64,000 nucleotides of DNA, from NCBI GenBank assembly GCA_026713545.1, contig JAPOOG010000040.1:36184-100183 (forward strand), written 5' to 3'. A model generated the notes under the pieces. The model had not been told where the DNA came from. It ran no database searches and worked only from the letters and a program-made list of their open reading frames with translations. This DNA is from Bryobacterales bacterium (lineage in GTDB: Bacteria > Acidobacteriota > Terriglobia > Bryobacterales > UBA6623). Both the position numbers and the translations under genes were made by a program. Shown here in pieces: positions 9,527 to 19,002 of this stretch (its first letter is position 1; every line of letters begins with the position of its first letter).

Positions 9527-12500
9527 TCACAACGATGTCTGAGTCGACGCCCCAGTCGAAGGGCCGTCCGGCGTGGTCAAGTCCGCGGGACAGGCCCCCT
9601 TGAAATACGGGCAGCGGAAACAGTGCGTGCCGATCTTGAGAGGAAATGCCACGCTTGACTGTGCCGCAAAAAACTCCTCCGTGAGTTGAAAGGCGCGATC
9701 CATCGCCTGCGCCTCCAAGTCGATGTCGACAGTCACATCCGGGCGCAAAAAGTGTAGCACCGCCCGGTCCGGTTTGCGTCCGCGCCACTTCTCGATGCCA
9801 ACGCTATAGAGTTGGAGTTGGATTGCATAGGTCTTGGCCGTCTGCTCGACTTCGGCTCGCTCGAGACGATCGGTCTTATAGTCAACTAGCACTTGTTCCC
9901 GGCCGTCGTCGAACCATAGATCGATCTGTCCGCGAATCAGGCGGCCGTCGACAGCGAAGAGCAGACTCTCCTCACGGATCGAATGTGAAGCTTCCCGGGA
10001 GCGGCGTCCGAGATCGCTTTGCTCGAATCGCCGCACGAGGTCCAGAACTTCCTGATTCTCGTACTCTTTCGGCGGCTTGCCGGCCAGAATCTCGTGGACC
10101 CGTTGACCAAGATCGGTGGCGGTGATCTCGGTTGTCGTTTCGAGATCGTAATCTTCGACTGCAAACGCCTCCGCCGATTGCTGACCGTCAGGAAAACCGA
10201 GATACCTCGACAGGTAGTAGCGGCGCGGGCAGTCGGCGAACAGTGCGATCGAGGTAGCCGCCGCGGCCGAATCGGCCTGATCTCCAGGTTCGGCTGGTTC
10301 AACGGAAATCACTGGCCTGGGCGCGGCCGTCGATCGACCATCCGGCTCGGGCACGGCAAACGAGGGGCATTGGTCCGTTACGAGGCTGCGAATTTGCAAT
10401 CCCTTCCGTGAGTAGATCTTTGGAGCGTTCGTGACCTCCTTGAAATCGACGCCCAGTTGATTACGCAGGTGCTTCGACCAGCCGCGCGCGGCCACCTTTC
10501 CCCTGAACGAGGCGCTAAGAACCAGGTGCTCTTCCGCACGAGTCATTGCGACGTAAAGCAGGCGGTCGGCTTCATCTTTCTCACGTTGGTCGTATTTCTG
10601 CTTGATCATGCCGTAGGCGGGGTCCTCCTCGGCTTGATCGGAACCAGGCAGCACCCACCGCGCTCCGACTCCGTGTTCGGGGTGGTACAGCGAACTCGTC
10701 TTCCTTCTACTCCCTTGCCGCTGCAACGATGGCAGGATGACCACGGGAAACTCGAGCCCCTTCGCGGCGTGCATCGTCATTACCTTGACGGCGTCGAGGT
10801 CCTCTTGAGCGAGAGCGGCCTCAGGTTCATCGAGCGCCGATTGCTGTAATTCGTCAAGCCGTGAGACCAGCTCGTCGAAACCGAGCCGGCGACGCTCGGA
10901 CAACCGCCGTATGACGCCGAGCAACTTGCGAACATTCGCGGCCTTCAGGTCGCCGTCTGCCGATTGCTCGAGATAGGCCGTGAAACCCGACTCGCTGAGA
11001 AGCCTCGAAACGAGCACATGGGAAGAGACATGGTCACGTTGCTCGCGGAACGTGGTGAGGCGTTCACGGGCGCATGCCAACCGCGATGAGTCGGGCAAAC
11101 CGTCCATGTCAGCAGCGAGCAGGCTATCCGCCAGGTTGCGGTATCCGCTGCGGCGCTTCAACTCGAACAGAGTGTCGGCGGAGACCCCGGCCAGCGGCGA
11201 GCACAGGTAGGCTGCCAGTGCAATTTCGTTCCGCGGGTTTCGGGCCGAACGCAGGAAGTTGATCAGGTCGCGGATCTCCGGAGCGTCGAAGAAGCCACTG
11301 CCCGCCGCAAGCTGATAGGGTATGCCTGCCGTTCGTAAAGTCGGGAGGATATCCGCGATTACCGGACGCATCCGCGCCAGAATCGCGAAGTCCCTCCAGC
11401 GAGGAGACCGCTTGAGTTTGCCGATCGACAAGGTTCGTCGCAGCTCGAGAATGCGGTCTGAGATCAGCCGCGCTTCGAGTTCCCGTGCCTTCCCTCCACT
11501 CCCTGAGCGGGCGACGAGTACGTCAACGCATGGTGATTCTTTCGCGGGAAGTTCGCGCGCCGAGGAAAGCTCTCTGCGTTCCACTCCTGAATCGGACCGT
11601 TGGAAGATCAGCTCGACAGCTTGCAGAATTTCGGTGCGGCTGCGGAAGTTATCCCCCAAGTCGACGACGGTTCCCTGCTCTTTCCGAACCTTCGAACGCA
11701 GGTCGCGAAAGATCTCGGGATCTGCATGACGGAATCCATAGACCGCCTGGTTTACGTCGCCGACGGCGAACATGCGGCTCGAACCAGATCCGGCTCTCTC
11801 CTGGACCCGTTCGATCAACCGTTTCTGCAAATGATTCGTGTCCTGGAATTCATCGACGAGGATTGCCCGAAACGGGAAACGTACCTTGGGCGAGGACTCG
11901 ATCAAGTCGATCGTTTCCTGCTGCAAATCTGAAAAGTCGAGCCAGCCATAGCGCCGTTTCGTTACGCGATAGTCTTCGTCGACCTGCTTAAGCGTTTCGA
12001 CGAGCCAAGCCCTGCCTTCCTCCTGAAGCGGAGAGAACCCGGCGCTATCGCTGCCGGATTCAGGCTTGGTGCCCCACTCGCGAATCGTGTTGTAGAGCCC
12101 ACCGATCTCCTGGTGCACACTCGACCGTTCGATGCCGTTCACGTGGGCCCCGGAACCGAAAAAGTGTTTGAGAAACGTTAGCGCGCTCTTTTGATCGGTC
12201 AAACAGCGGCGGTCAAGAACAGCGGCGATCGAGCGCCGAAGCTGAATCTCGGCCTCCCAGGCATCAATCACCTCGAACGTCGGATCCAGCCCTGCTTGAA
12301 GAGAATGCTCGCGCAATACACGGGCGCAAAAGCCATGGATGGTCGAGATTTGCGCCAGTTGATAGGCTTGCCGATTCTCCGGTTCACTGAGAGCCACAAG
12401 ACGTTCCAGCATGTTCGCGGCCGCCTTCTCGGTAAAGGTGATCGCTGCTATTGCGTCCGGCGGAATACCTTTCGCCGAAACAAGCCAACGAATACGCTCG

Positions 12501-12601
12501 ACGAGCACCGTGGTCTTGCCGGAGCCGGGTCCCGCGACGACGCACACGTCACCCTGTGTCGATGCTTCGATCGCTCTGGTTTGGCTGCGGGTCGGAGTCA
12601 C
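9527..12601 (-). CDS. AddA-like UvrD/RecB helicase with C-terminal nuclease
   Basis: Predicted motor-nuclease subunit for processing double-strand breaks before RecA loading. The 1,024-residue protein has a UvrD-type Walker A (G-P-G-S-G-K-T-T), T-F-T-E-K-A-A, S-T-I-H-G-F-C, a D-E-F-Q-D-T-N Walker B and the late helicase motifs V-M-T-M-H-A-A-K-G-L-E-F and Y-V-A-M-T-R-A-E-E. The C terminus is a PD-(D/E)XK nuclease (G-Q-I-D-L-W-F, then V-D-Y-K-T-D, then Q-L-Q-L-Y). Cysteines at F-A-D-C-P-R-R-Y-Y and C-F-R-C-P-Y-F-K-G-A-C form an iron-sulfur-type C...CxxCx5C set that AddA usually lacks. It overlaps the partner gene by four bases (ATGA). Confidence 0.85.
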   Translation of the reverse strand: MTPTRSQTRAIEASTQGDVCVVAGPGSGKTTVLVERIRWLVSAKGIPPDAIAAITFTEKAAANMLERLVALSEPENRQAYQLAQISTIHGFCARVLREHSLQAGLDPTFEVIDAWEAEIQLRRSIAAVLDRRCLTDQKSALTFLKHFFGSGAHVNGIERSSVHQEIGGLYNTIREWGTKPESGSDSAGFSPLQEEGRAWLVETLKQVDEDYRVTKRRYGWLDFSDLQQETIDLIESSPKVRFPFRAILVDEFQDTNHLQKRLIERVQERAGSGSSRMFAVGDVNQAVYGFRHADPEIFRDLRSKVRKEQGTVVDLGDNFRSRTEILQAVELIFQRSDSGVERRELSSARELPAKESPCVDVLVARSGSGGKARELEARLISDRILELRRTLSIGKLKRSPRWRDFAILARMRPVIADILPTLRTAGIPYQLAAGSGFFDAPEIRDLINFLRSARNPRNEIALAAYLCSPLAGVSADTLFELKRRSGYRNLADSLLAADMDGLPDSSRLACARERLTTFREQRDHVSSHVLVSRLLSESGFTAYLEQSADGDLKAANVRKLLGVIRRLSERRRLGFDELVSRLDELQQSALDEPEAALAQEDLDAVKVMTMHAAKGLEFPVVILPSLQRQGSRRKTSSLYHPEHGVGARWVLPGSDQAEEDPAYGMIKQKYDQREKDEADRLLYVAMTRAEEHLVLSASFRGKVAARGWSKHLRNQLGVDFKEVTNAPKIYSRKGLQIRSLVTDQCPSFAVPEPDGRSTAAPRPVISVEPAEPGDQADSAAAATSIALFADCPRRYYLSRYLGFPDGQQSAEAFAVEDYDLETTTEITATDLGQRVHEILAGKPPKEYENQEVLDLVRRFEQSDLGRRSREASHSIREESLLFAVDGRLIRGQIDLWFDDGREQVLVDYKTDRLERAEVEQTAKTYAIQLQLYSVGIEKWRGRKPDRAVLHFLRPDVTVDIDLEAQAMDRAFQLTEEFFAAQSSVAFPLKIGTHCFRCPYFKGACPADLTTPDGPSTGASTQTSL

Positions 12602-15279
12602 GGGCGGATGCGGCAGACATCTCGAAATTCGCAGTTGCGGCGGCAGGGCTCGAGGTCGTAGGGATCGGCCTCCATGCGGCCGTTGCGGATTTCCTCGACG
12701 GCAAGGGTCGTGGTCTCACGGGCGCGCTCAAGCATCGCTCGGAGTTCTTCAGGTGGAACCATCCGCTCCCGGCCCTCGACCATCTCGCCCCCGAGTTCGT
12801 CGGAGATCCAACCAACCCGAGTGATGCCGCCCCGTAATCCCCAATAGCGGATGCCGGCCGGCTTGACGCCGATCACTTGCTCCAAGCCGATCAAGTAAAG
12901 CGCGCCTTGAACGAGTCGTCCTTCTTCATGGGCAGCGGCCAGCTTGTCCATGCCTGTCTTGCCGGTGTACTTATAGTCCACGACCAGCGCCAGGTTTTCT
13001 TCAAGAAGCTCATAGCGATCGATGCGCCCACGCACTTGAAACGGTTCCCCGTCCTCCGGTTCCTCGATGAACCCGACCGGGGTTTCAAAGAATCGCTCGC
13101 TCGCGCCCGATCCCAGACGCTTCTCTTCCTCGTGGGCAAACGCTTCCAGGTCAGCGCGCAGATTGTTGAACATTAGGGCTGTACGAAAGCTCCCTTGAAT
13201 CGACTCCCGCTGGCAAGTGTCTTCGAAAACCTCGGCCAGGACATCGGCGATGGGTGTCTCGGGTGAGTGTCCCCAGCGCCGTAGCGTTTCGTGCACCATT
13301 GTGCCCGCCAACAGATTGTTGATCCGCCACTCCGGGTCTTCGGGAAAACCCTCAAGCTGCAACGAGTGTTGGCCGAAAAACAGGAACGGACACTTCAAGT
13401 ACGTCTCGACTGCACTGGGTTGGAAGTGTCCATGCAGGGCCAGCATGCTTTCCTTGACACCCTCTACGCGGAGCCGTTCCTGGTGTGGCTCTTGGAAGTC
13501 GGCCAGTGTCTCTTTGACGCGCACGCCGGGCGCGTTTGTGTCCTCATCCTTCGGTGTCTCGATGAAGAACGACCGTATGTTGACCCGCCCTCCTTCGTCG
13601 GACTCGGGATACGTCAGGACAAGCGAGTCCGTTGCTCGGGTCGTTGCAATGTCGAACAGTAAGCGCTCCTCTTTTTCGCGGTCGGCAAGCGTGCGGACCG
13701 GGATGCCCTGCCCCTTCATCCGCCGGAAGTTGGCATCAGAGAAGAAGAGGTTTTGCGTGGGATGACGTGGAAATTGGTTTTCGATGAGTCCGCAGACGAA
13801 CACGACCGGCAGTTCCCATTGCCGCGCCTCGTAGACGGACAATACATTGACGACGTTGCGTCGTCCATCCCCGACAGGCAGCGGCGCGTTGTCGAGACTC
13901 GTTGTCAGGCCTCGGAAGTAGTCGGCGAAATCGACTTGTTCGGATTCCGGACACAGCTCGGCAGCTTGCGCCGCGGCCTGCTCGAAGCCTTGTAGTGCGC
14001 GGGCCGCCATCCTCATATCGAGTACTCTCGGCATCGGGAGACCATCGGTGATCTGCGGTAGCCGCAGCAACCTCTGCCCTGATTCACAAACCCGCCGGGC
14101 CCAGACCGAAGCCGGCTGCCTCTCACGAGACCAACTTGAGAGAGCTTCAAGTCTTTTCAGGAAATCCTGTACCCTCGGGAATCGGTCCGCCTGTCGCAAT
14201 AGAAAATCGAAACCGTCTCCGGTCAGTTTCTTGCGGACCTGAAAGTCGTACTCGTCCGCTTCTTTCGTCAGACCTGCCGGGCACCACTGCTGCCCGAGAA
14301 GGGCCAGCAAGTCCTTTTCATCGAAACCTCCCGCGATGCTTCGTAGCAGTTGACGGATGTAGGCAACGGCTCCGTGTTGTCCGAGAGAGGTTGCAGCCCT
14401 CATGCGAAACGGGATCCCGAAACGCTCGAAGACCGTCTCGATCAACGGTCGATAGACTTCCGGCGTACGTACGACAACGCCGCACTCGTGGAAAGGCCGC
14501 TTCGTTTCCAGGATGCGCCGCGCGATGTCCTCGACCTCATGCTCCGGATCGCGCGCCTTGACGACCTCTGGCGTGGGCCGCGGCCGATGCACCGTCTTCA
14601 GCCGCTTGACAGGCAGCTTCGTATACATCGCCTCCACGTCGGTCGGGACCGTCGCGACGAATCGTTCGGCGTTCTGCGCCAGCGAGCTGAACAATGCACT
14701 CTCGCCCACCGAGGGTTGAAAGAACCCGTCGAGATAGACTTCGCGCACCTCACCAAGACCTTCTGCCCTGATTCGCTCCGCCGCTTGCAGAAGCTTCTCT
14801 CCATGAACGGCGTAACCGTTCTCTTCGAGTAGTGCCTGGAAATTCTCGAATAGCGCAAGGAATGCGAATTGATGCGATCTTTTTGCGAATGGCTTCAGGT
14901 CCGCAGGGCGACAACCGGCCGCCATGAACTCTCGCATCGTGGCGAGTAGGTGTTCGCGAAAGCCATCCCGCGACAAGACCTCGCGGAAGGCCGGATGAGG
15001 GGCCTGTTGCAGCAGCCTGTCCACAAGCCACGACTCGACGGCCGGCTCGGCTTCGCGCAACTCGGGGGTGAGTTCCTCGACGTACGTCGTGATCGTGCGA
15101 ATCACGTGCGTGGGTAAGGCTGCGTCGCGGCGGGCGAGCGTGTGAATGAGATGCTCGGCCATGCTGGCCGTGGGAACGACCAGAACGATCTCCCGGTCCC
15201 GCCCTTCAAGGACCGCGGACTCGACCGCCTCCAAAACGAAGTGTGTCTTCCCGGTTCCAGGTGGACCTGCGAGCAGCAT
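12598..15279 (-). CDS. AddB-like helicase/nuclease subunit
   Basis: Predicted partner of the downstream AddA-like protein. The 893-residue protein starts almost directly at a Walker A (G-P-P-G-T-G-K-T). It keeps degenerate superfamily-1 helicase features (N-V-L-S-V-Y-E-A-R-Q-W-E-L-P-V-V-F-V-C-G; A-T-T-R-A-T-D-S-L) and ends in a RecB-type nuclease with R-G-R-I-D-R-Y, V-V-D-Y-K-Y and Q-G-A-L-Y. Iron-sulfur cysteines are at K-C-P-F-L-F-F and C-R-R-N-C-E-F-R-D-V-C. Two motor-nuclease subunits in adjacent overlapping genes fit AddAB; AdnAB-like is the alternative. ATG 15279 has no strong ribosome-binding site and no better in-frame start was seen. Confidence 0.83.
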   Translation of the reverse strand: MLLAGPPGTGKTHFVLEAVESAVLEGRDREIVLVVPTASMAEHLIHTLARRDAALPTHVIRTITTYVEELTPELREAEPAVESWLVDRLLQQAPHPAFREVLSRDGFREHLLATMREFMAAGCRPADLKPFAKRSHQFAFLALFENFQALLEENGYAVHGEKLLQAAERIRAEGLGEVREVYLDGFFQPSVGESALFSSLAQNAERFVATVPTDVEAMYTKLPVKRLKTVHRPRPTPEVVKARDPEHEVEDIARRILETKRPFHECGVVVRTPEVYRPLIETVFERFGIPFRMRAATSLGQHGAVAYIRQLLRSIAGGFDEKDLLALLGQQWCPAGLTKEADEYDFQVRKKLTGDGFDFLLRQADRFPRVQDFLKRLEALSSWSRERQPASVWARRVCESGQRLLRLPQITDGLPMPRVLDMRMAARALQGFEQAAAQAAELCPESEQVDFADYFRGLTTSLDNAPLPVGDGRRNVVNVLSVYEARQWELPVVFVCGLIENQFPRHPTQNLFFSDANFRRMKGQGIPVRTLADREKEERLLFDIATTRATDSLVLTYPESDEGGRVNIRSFFIETPKDEDTNAPGVRVKETLADFQEPHQERLRVEGVKESMLALHGHFQPSAVETYLKCPFLFFGQHSLQLEGFPEDPEWRINNLLAGTMVHETLRRWGHSPETPIADVLAEVFEDTCQRESIQGSFRTALMFNNLRADLEAFAHEEEKRLGSGASERFFETPVGFIEEPEDGEPFQVRGRIDRYELLEENLALVVDYKYTGKTGMDKLAAAHEEGRLVQGALYLIGLEQVIGVKPAGIRYWGLRGGITRVGWISDELGGEMVEGRERMVPPEELRAMLERARETTTLAVEEIRNGRMEADPYDLEPCRRNCEFRDVCRIRP

Positions 15280-15369
15280 GCTTTCAGTTGCCTTGGGATT
15301 CTAGCCTACCTTTCTCACCGCTTGACGGGCCGATTCTCTCACCCGACACCGCTGCTAAGATGTACACCA

Positions 15370-16443
15370 ATGTCACGCCTGCTGACTCTGGTCTTGTTCC
15401 TTGGACTCACGGGGCTGTTATCCCCTGCTTCCGAAATCATCACGATCGCGGGCACGGGAACGGCGGGGCATTCCGGCGATGGCGGACCGGGAGTTGCAGC
15501 GAAAGTCGCCAATGTATACGGCCTAGAAATCGGACCCGACGGTGCTCTGTATTTCTGCGAAATCGACAACCACGTCATCCGGCGTCTCGATTTGAGCAAG
15601 GGCACGATCTCAACGGTTGCGGGCAACGGAACGAGGGGCTACTCAGGCGATGGAGGACCCGCCCCGGAAGCGTCCCTGAACGAGCCTTACGAGGTTCGCT
15701 TTGACCGCGCCGGCAATATGTTCTTCGTGGAGATGCGAAATCACATCGTGCGCCGCGTCGATGCCAAGACCAACATCATCTCGACAGTTGCCGGGAATGG
15801 AGCGGAAGGATTCGGCGGTGACGGCGGCAGCGCCACGCAAGCGCAGCTCTCTCGCCCCCACAGCATCGCTCTCGACCTCGAGGGGTCCCTCTATATCGCC
15901 GACATCGGCAACCATCGGATTCGCCGAGTCGATTTGAAGACCGGCAGGATTGAAACCTTCGGTGGAACCGGCGAGAGAGCCGCTACCCCCGACGGAGCAC
16001 CCGTAGCCGGTACGCCGCTCGATGGTCCACGTACGATGGCCTTCGATAAGCGGGGCGACATGTTTCTTGCGTTGCGGGAAGGTAATGCGGTCTATCGCAT
16101 CGACATAAAAAAGCGTACTCTGCACCACATTGCGGGGACGGGCGAGAGGGGCTACATCGGTGACGGTGGCAATGCGAAATCAGCCAAATTGTCGGGGCCG
16201 AAGGGCATTGCTGTCGGCGGCGGTGGTGTCTACATCGCCGATACCGAGAGTCACACGATACGCCGCATCGATTTGAAGCGTGGCATCATCGAAACGGTCG
16301 CCGGTGACGGAACACAGCATGACGGCCCTGATGGCGATCCCTTGAAATGCGGATTGGCTCGGCCCCATGGTGTTTTTGTAGGCAGCGATGCCGCAGTCTA
16401 CATCGGAGACAGCGAAAATCACCGAGTACGCTTATTGAGGTGA
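15370..16443 (+). CDS. Secreted NHL-repeat beta-propeller protein
   Basis: Exported protein of 357 residues with about six NHL-type repeats, predicted to form a beta-propeller for binding. The signal peptide is M-S-R-L-L-T-L-V-L-F-L-G-L-T-G-L-L. Repeat hallmarks recur: I-S-T-V-A-G-N-G, G-Y-S-G-D-G-G-P, D-G-A-L-Y-F-C-E-I-D-N-H-V-I-R-R and similar. No catalytic motif or ligand is evident. ATG 15370 is selected because it begins the signal peptide; the longer upstream frame lies antisense to the helicase/nuclease gene. Its 3' end overlaps the convergent FAD oxidoreductase gene by 12 bases. Confidence 0.88.
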   Translation: MSRLLTLVLFLGLTGLLSPASEIITIAGTGTAGHSGDGGPGVAAKVANVYGLEIGPDGALYFCEIDNHVIRRLDLSKGTISTVAGNGTRGYSGDGGPAPEASLNEPYEVRFDRAGNMFFVEMRNHIVRRVDAKTNIISTVAGNGAEGFGGDGGSATQAQLSRPHSIALDLEGSLYIADIGNHRIRRVDLKTGRIETFGGTGERAATPDGAPVAGTPLDGPRTMAFDKRGDMFLALREGNAVYRIDIKKRTLHHIAGTGERGYIGDGGNAKSAKLSGPKGIAVGGGGVYIADTESHTIRRIDLKRGIIETVAGDGTQHDGPDGDPLKCGLARPHGVFVGSDAAVYIGDSENHRVRLLR

Positions 16444-17607
16444 GTTCGCAGCGGGCGAGCAAGCGAAACGGTCCGGCCGGAAGGCTTCCGCGGGCAGATC
16501 CGTCGTTCCCCGGACGATGATGTCAGCAAGCATTTTCCCCGTACCTGTGCTCTGCATGATGCCCTTGCGGAAGTGCCCGGCCGCCACGTACATGTTCGCT
16601 CTTCCCGGCACCGCGCCGATCACCGGCTTCATATCTTCGCAGTAGGGTCGGAATCCCGACCATGCGCACTCCGTAGGAAGCTCTCTGAGCGCGGGCAGCA
16701 ACTGGTTCATTTCTTCGCGGATCTTTGCGGTGGCATCGGGATCAACGCCCCTCCGAAAACCAACGTCGTCGAGCGTACCTCCTCCCGCAACGTGGCCCGA
16801 CGCAAGTTGCCAATAATAAAAGCTCTTCGCCGAGATCGTGTGATGCAAGGTCTTTTTTACCGGACCGATCGCCAGGAGCGTACCGCGAACGGGCCGTATC
16901 GGCGGCTCCCAGCCAAGTACGCGGGTGAGAAGGGGAGTCCAGGCTCCGGCGGCAATGATAATGATCTTCGCATCGATCGAACCGCGCGAGGTCACCAATT
17001 CACGCCGCACATCATCCACTTCGACGCTCGTACAGATCCGCACACCGCTTCCCTGCAAAGATCTGAGCAAGACGGAAGCGAGCTTGGCCGGATGCAGATG
17101 TCCCTCATCCGGGTAATAGAGTGCCCCGCTTGTCTTGATCACCAAGGACGGCTCGAACGAGCTGACCATGTTCGCATCAATGCTTTCTACACGGAACCCC
17201 GCGATCCGCAAGCGTTCGGCCCGCGCCGCGGCCTCTTCGACTTCTTCGTCGGAATCGAGTAGCTCCAGCATTCCCGAGCGCTCGAGGCCGAACGAACATT
17301 CCTCCGCAAGCTCTTCGTAAAGACGGCTGCTCTCCCGGTTCAACGCGGCGATCGCGCCCAGCTCGACGCTCTCATGCGCAAACCATAGTCCGCCTGCATT
17401 GGCTCCACTGGCCTCGCCGAGAACCCCCCCCCGCTCAACGACGCAAATGTCGCTCAGCCCGCAACGGACGAGATAGTAGGCTGTGGCGAGACCGACCATT
17501 CCGGCTCCGACGATCACGACTTCGGCCGTACGCGGCAGTTCGTCACAGCGTTCGAAGGGCTGCCGTTCTCCTTCATCGAGGGTTCGAAACCAGATTGAAT
17601 CCTGCAT
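16432..17607 (-). CDS. FAD-dependent amine/amino-acid oxidoreductase (DAO family)
   Basis: Member of the DAO/glycine-oxidase flavoprotein family, oxidising an amino acid or secondary amine; the substrate cannot be told from sequence. The N-terminal dinucleotide fold is clear (V-V-I-V-G-A-G-M-V-G-L-A-T-A-Y-Y-L, then a C-V-V-E-R-G strand end). G-E-A-S-G-A-N-A-G-G-L is the usual flavin loop, and the C-terminal flavin contact region reads P-V-I-G-A-V-P-G followed by G-H-F-R-K-G-I. The start at ATG 17607 (391 residues) places the Rossmann motif at about residue 29; the longer frame to 17724 adds a non-conserved tail. It converges on the NHL gene and is divergent from the TPR gene. Confidence 0.85.
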   Translation of the reverse strand: MQDSIWFRTLDEGERQPFERCDELPRTAEVVIVGAGMVGLATAYYLVRCGLSDICVVERGGVLGEASGANAGGLWFAHESVELGAIAALNRESSRLYEELAEECSFGLERSGMLELLDSDEEVEEAAARAERLRIAGFRVESIDANMVSSFEPSLVIKTSGALYYPDEGHLHPAKLASVLLRSLQGSGVRICTSVEVDDVRRELVTSRGSIDAKIIIIAAGAWTPLLTRVLGWEPPIRPVRGTLLAIGPVKKTLHHTISAKSFYYWQLASGHVAGGGTLDDVGFRRGVDPDATAKIREEMNQLLPALRELPTECAWSGFRPYCEDMKPVIGAVPGRANMYVAAGHFRKGIMQSTGTGKMLADIIVRGTTDLPAEAFRPDRFACSPAANSPQ

Positions 17608-17785
17608 GATTCGATTATCTTTGAGAAGGGGTACTTCGCGCACCAGCGGAGCAACCGGAACCGCTACGAAAGAGCTTCGGCCGCTGTGATGGCTATTGCT
17701 TCGGCGGCTATCGCCACGGATCAACGCATAATCAGGTCACTATCCCCAGTTTCGGGCTACCCGGTATTCGGACTATCATGAGCGT

Positions 17786-18649
17786 ATGAGAACTCTTTTC
17801 TGCGGTCTCCTGCTGGTTGCTTTGGCAGGAGCCTTCGGTATGGCCTTCGCCCAAGGCGACGTAGAGAATCTGCTGAGACGAGCGATTGATTTATACCGGA
17901 ATGGCGAGCTCGACGAGGCGTTTGCACTGGCGAATGAAGCGGTGTCCAAAGCGCCGATGGATCCCACGGCCTACTTTATTCGCGCTTCGGTCTACGAGTC
18001 GAAACAGGAATATGACTTGGCGCTCGCTGACTACAACCGGGTCGTGAAGGTCAGTCCGGAACAGCCCTTGGTTTACAACCGACGCGGCGCTCTCTATTTC
18101 AAGCTCCGCCGCTTCGATGACTCGATCGCCGATTTTGACAGGGAGGTCGAGTTGGACCCGCGCAGGAAACGGAACCATTGGCAACGCGGCCTCTCCTACT
18201 ACTACGCGGGCCGCTATGAGGATGGCGCGAAGCAGTTCGAACTGGCGTTCAACACGGAGAACCCCAACGATTACGAGAACGGCATCTGGCATTTTCTATG
18301 CCGCGCACGCTTGGACGGAGTGGATAAGGCGCGGGAGTCGATATTGGACATCGAAGGGGACGAACGCATACCGATGCGTGAAATATATGCCCTCTATCGA
18401 GGACATGGGACTGCCGACGATGTAATGCAGGCTGCCGAACGAGGGTACCCGAATGCGGCGGAACTGAATAATCGGCTTTTCTATGCGCTGTTGTATGTCG
18501 CGTTATTCGATGATGTGAGCGGCAATACGGAAACAGCGTTGCGGCTCACCGAGAGAGCGGTCTCGAACTTCCAGATAACTCACTACATGTGGGATGTGGC
18601 GCGGATTCACCTGGAAACTCTCAAGACGAGGGTTGGGAAACAGCAATAA
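17786..18649 (+). CDS. Exported TPR protein
   Basis: Protein of 287 residues with a signal peptide (M-R-T-L-F-C-G-L-L-L-V-A-L-A-G-A-F, cleavage near A-F-A-Q). Four or more tetratricopeptide repeats follow, for example A-Y-F-I-R-A-S-V-Y-E-S-K-Q-E-Y-D-L-A-L and V-Y-N-R-R-G-A-L-Y-F-K-L-R-R-F-D-D-S. It is a protein-binding scaffold in the periplasm or at the outer membrane; the partner is unknown. It is one of several exported TPR proteins in the window and stands alone between the divergent oxidoreductase gene and a gene-poor 350-base stretch. Confidence 0.85.
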   Translation: MRTLFCGLLLVALAGAFGMAFAQGDVENLLRRAIDLYRNGELDEAFALANEAVSKAPMDPTAYFIRASVYESKQEYDLALADYNRVVKVSPEQPLVYNRRGALYFKLRRFDDSIADFDREVELDPRRKRNHWQRGLSYYYAGRYEDGAKQFELAFNTENPNDYENGIWHFLCRARLDGVDKARESILDIEGDERIPMREIYALYRGHGTADDVMQAAERGYPNAAELNNRLFYALLYVALFDDVSGNTETALRLTERAVSNFQITHYMWDVARIHLETLKTRVGKQQ

Positions 18650-19002
18650 CCCATCGCAGGGAACGCACCGCGGACGGGCAAGCTACGAAGCGCCTTGGGG
18701 GAATTGCAGGATCCGGCTAGGCACTACTGATTCCCATCGGCATTGCACGGGATATCAACGACCTCCTCTTCGAGGCGTTGAGCGCGAGAAGGAAGAACCA
18801 TGCTGCGAAGGCCAGAATCTTCCGAGCTTTGCTGTCGAGAAGGCAGCGGCCCACAATTACATCTCGATGGCTGCGAAGCAATACCAGCAGCCACTCTATC
18901 CGCAAGAAGCCGCGTGGCTTCTTGCAGAGAAGGTTTGGCGCCTTTACGTGGCGGCTTTCCTCGACGCTAACGAAGGGGGAAGCGTCGAGCTTGTGCAAGT
19001 CT
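18650..19002. other. Gap of 353 bases, possible gene remnant
   Basis: No confident gene. Two overlapping plus-strand frames look partly protein-like: one at about 18717-18840 (ending A-R-I-F-R-A-L-L-S-R-R), the other at about 18830-18990 (M-A-A-K-Q-Y-Q-Q-P-L-Y-P-Q-E-A-A-W-L-L-A-E-K-V). The second picks up near where the first loses protein-like character, as a frameshifted remnant would. No family was recognised, and chance open frames in GC-rich DNA remain possible. Confidence 0.25.
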
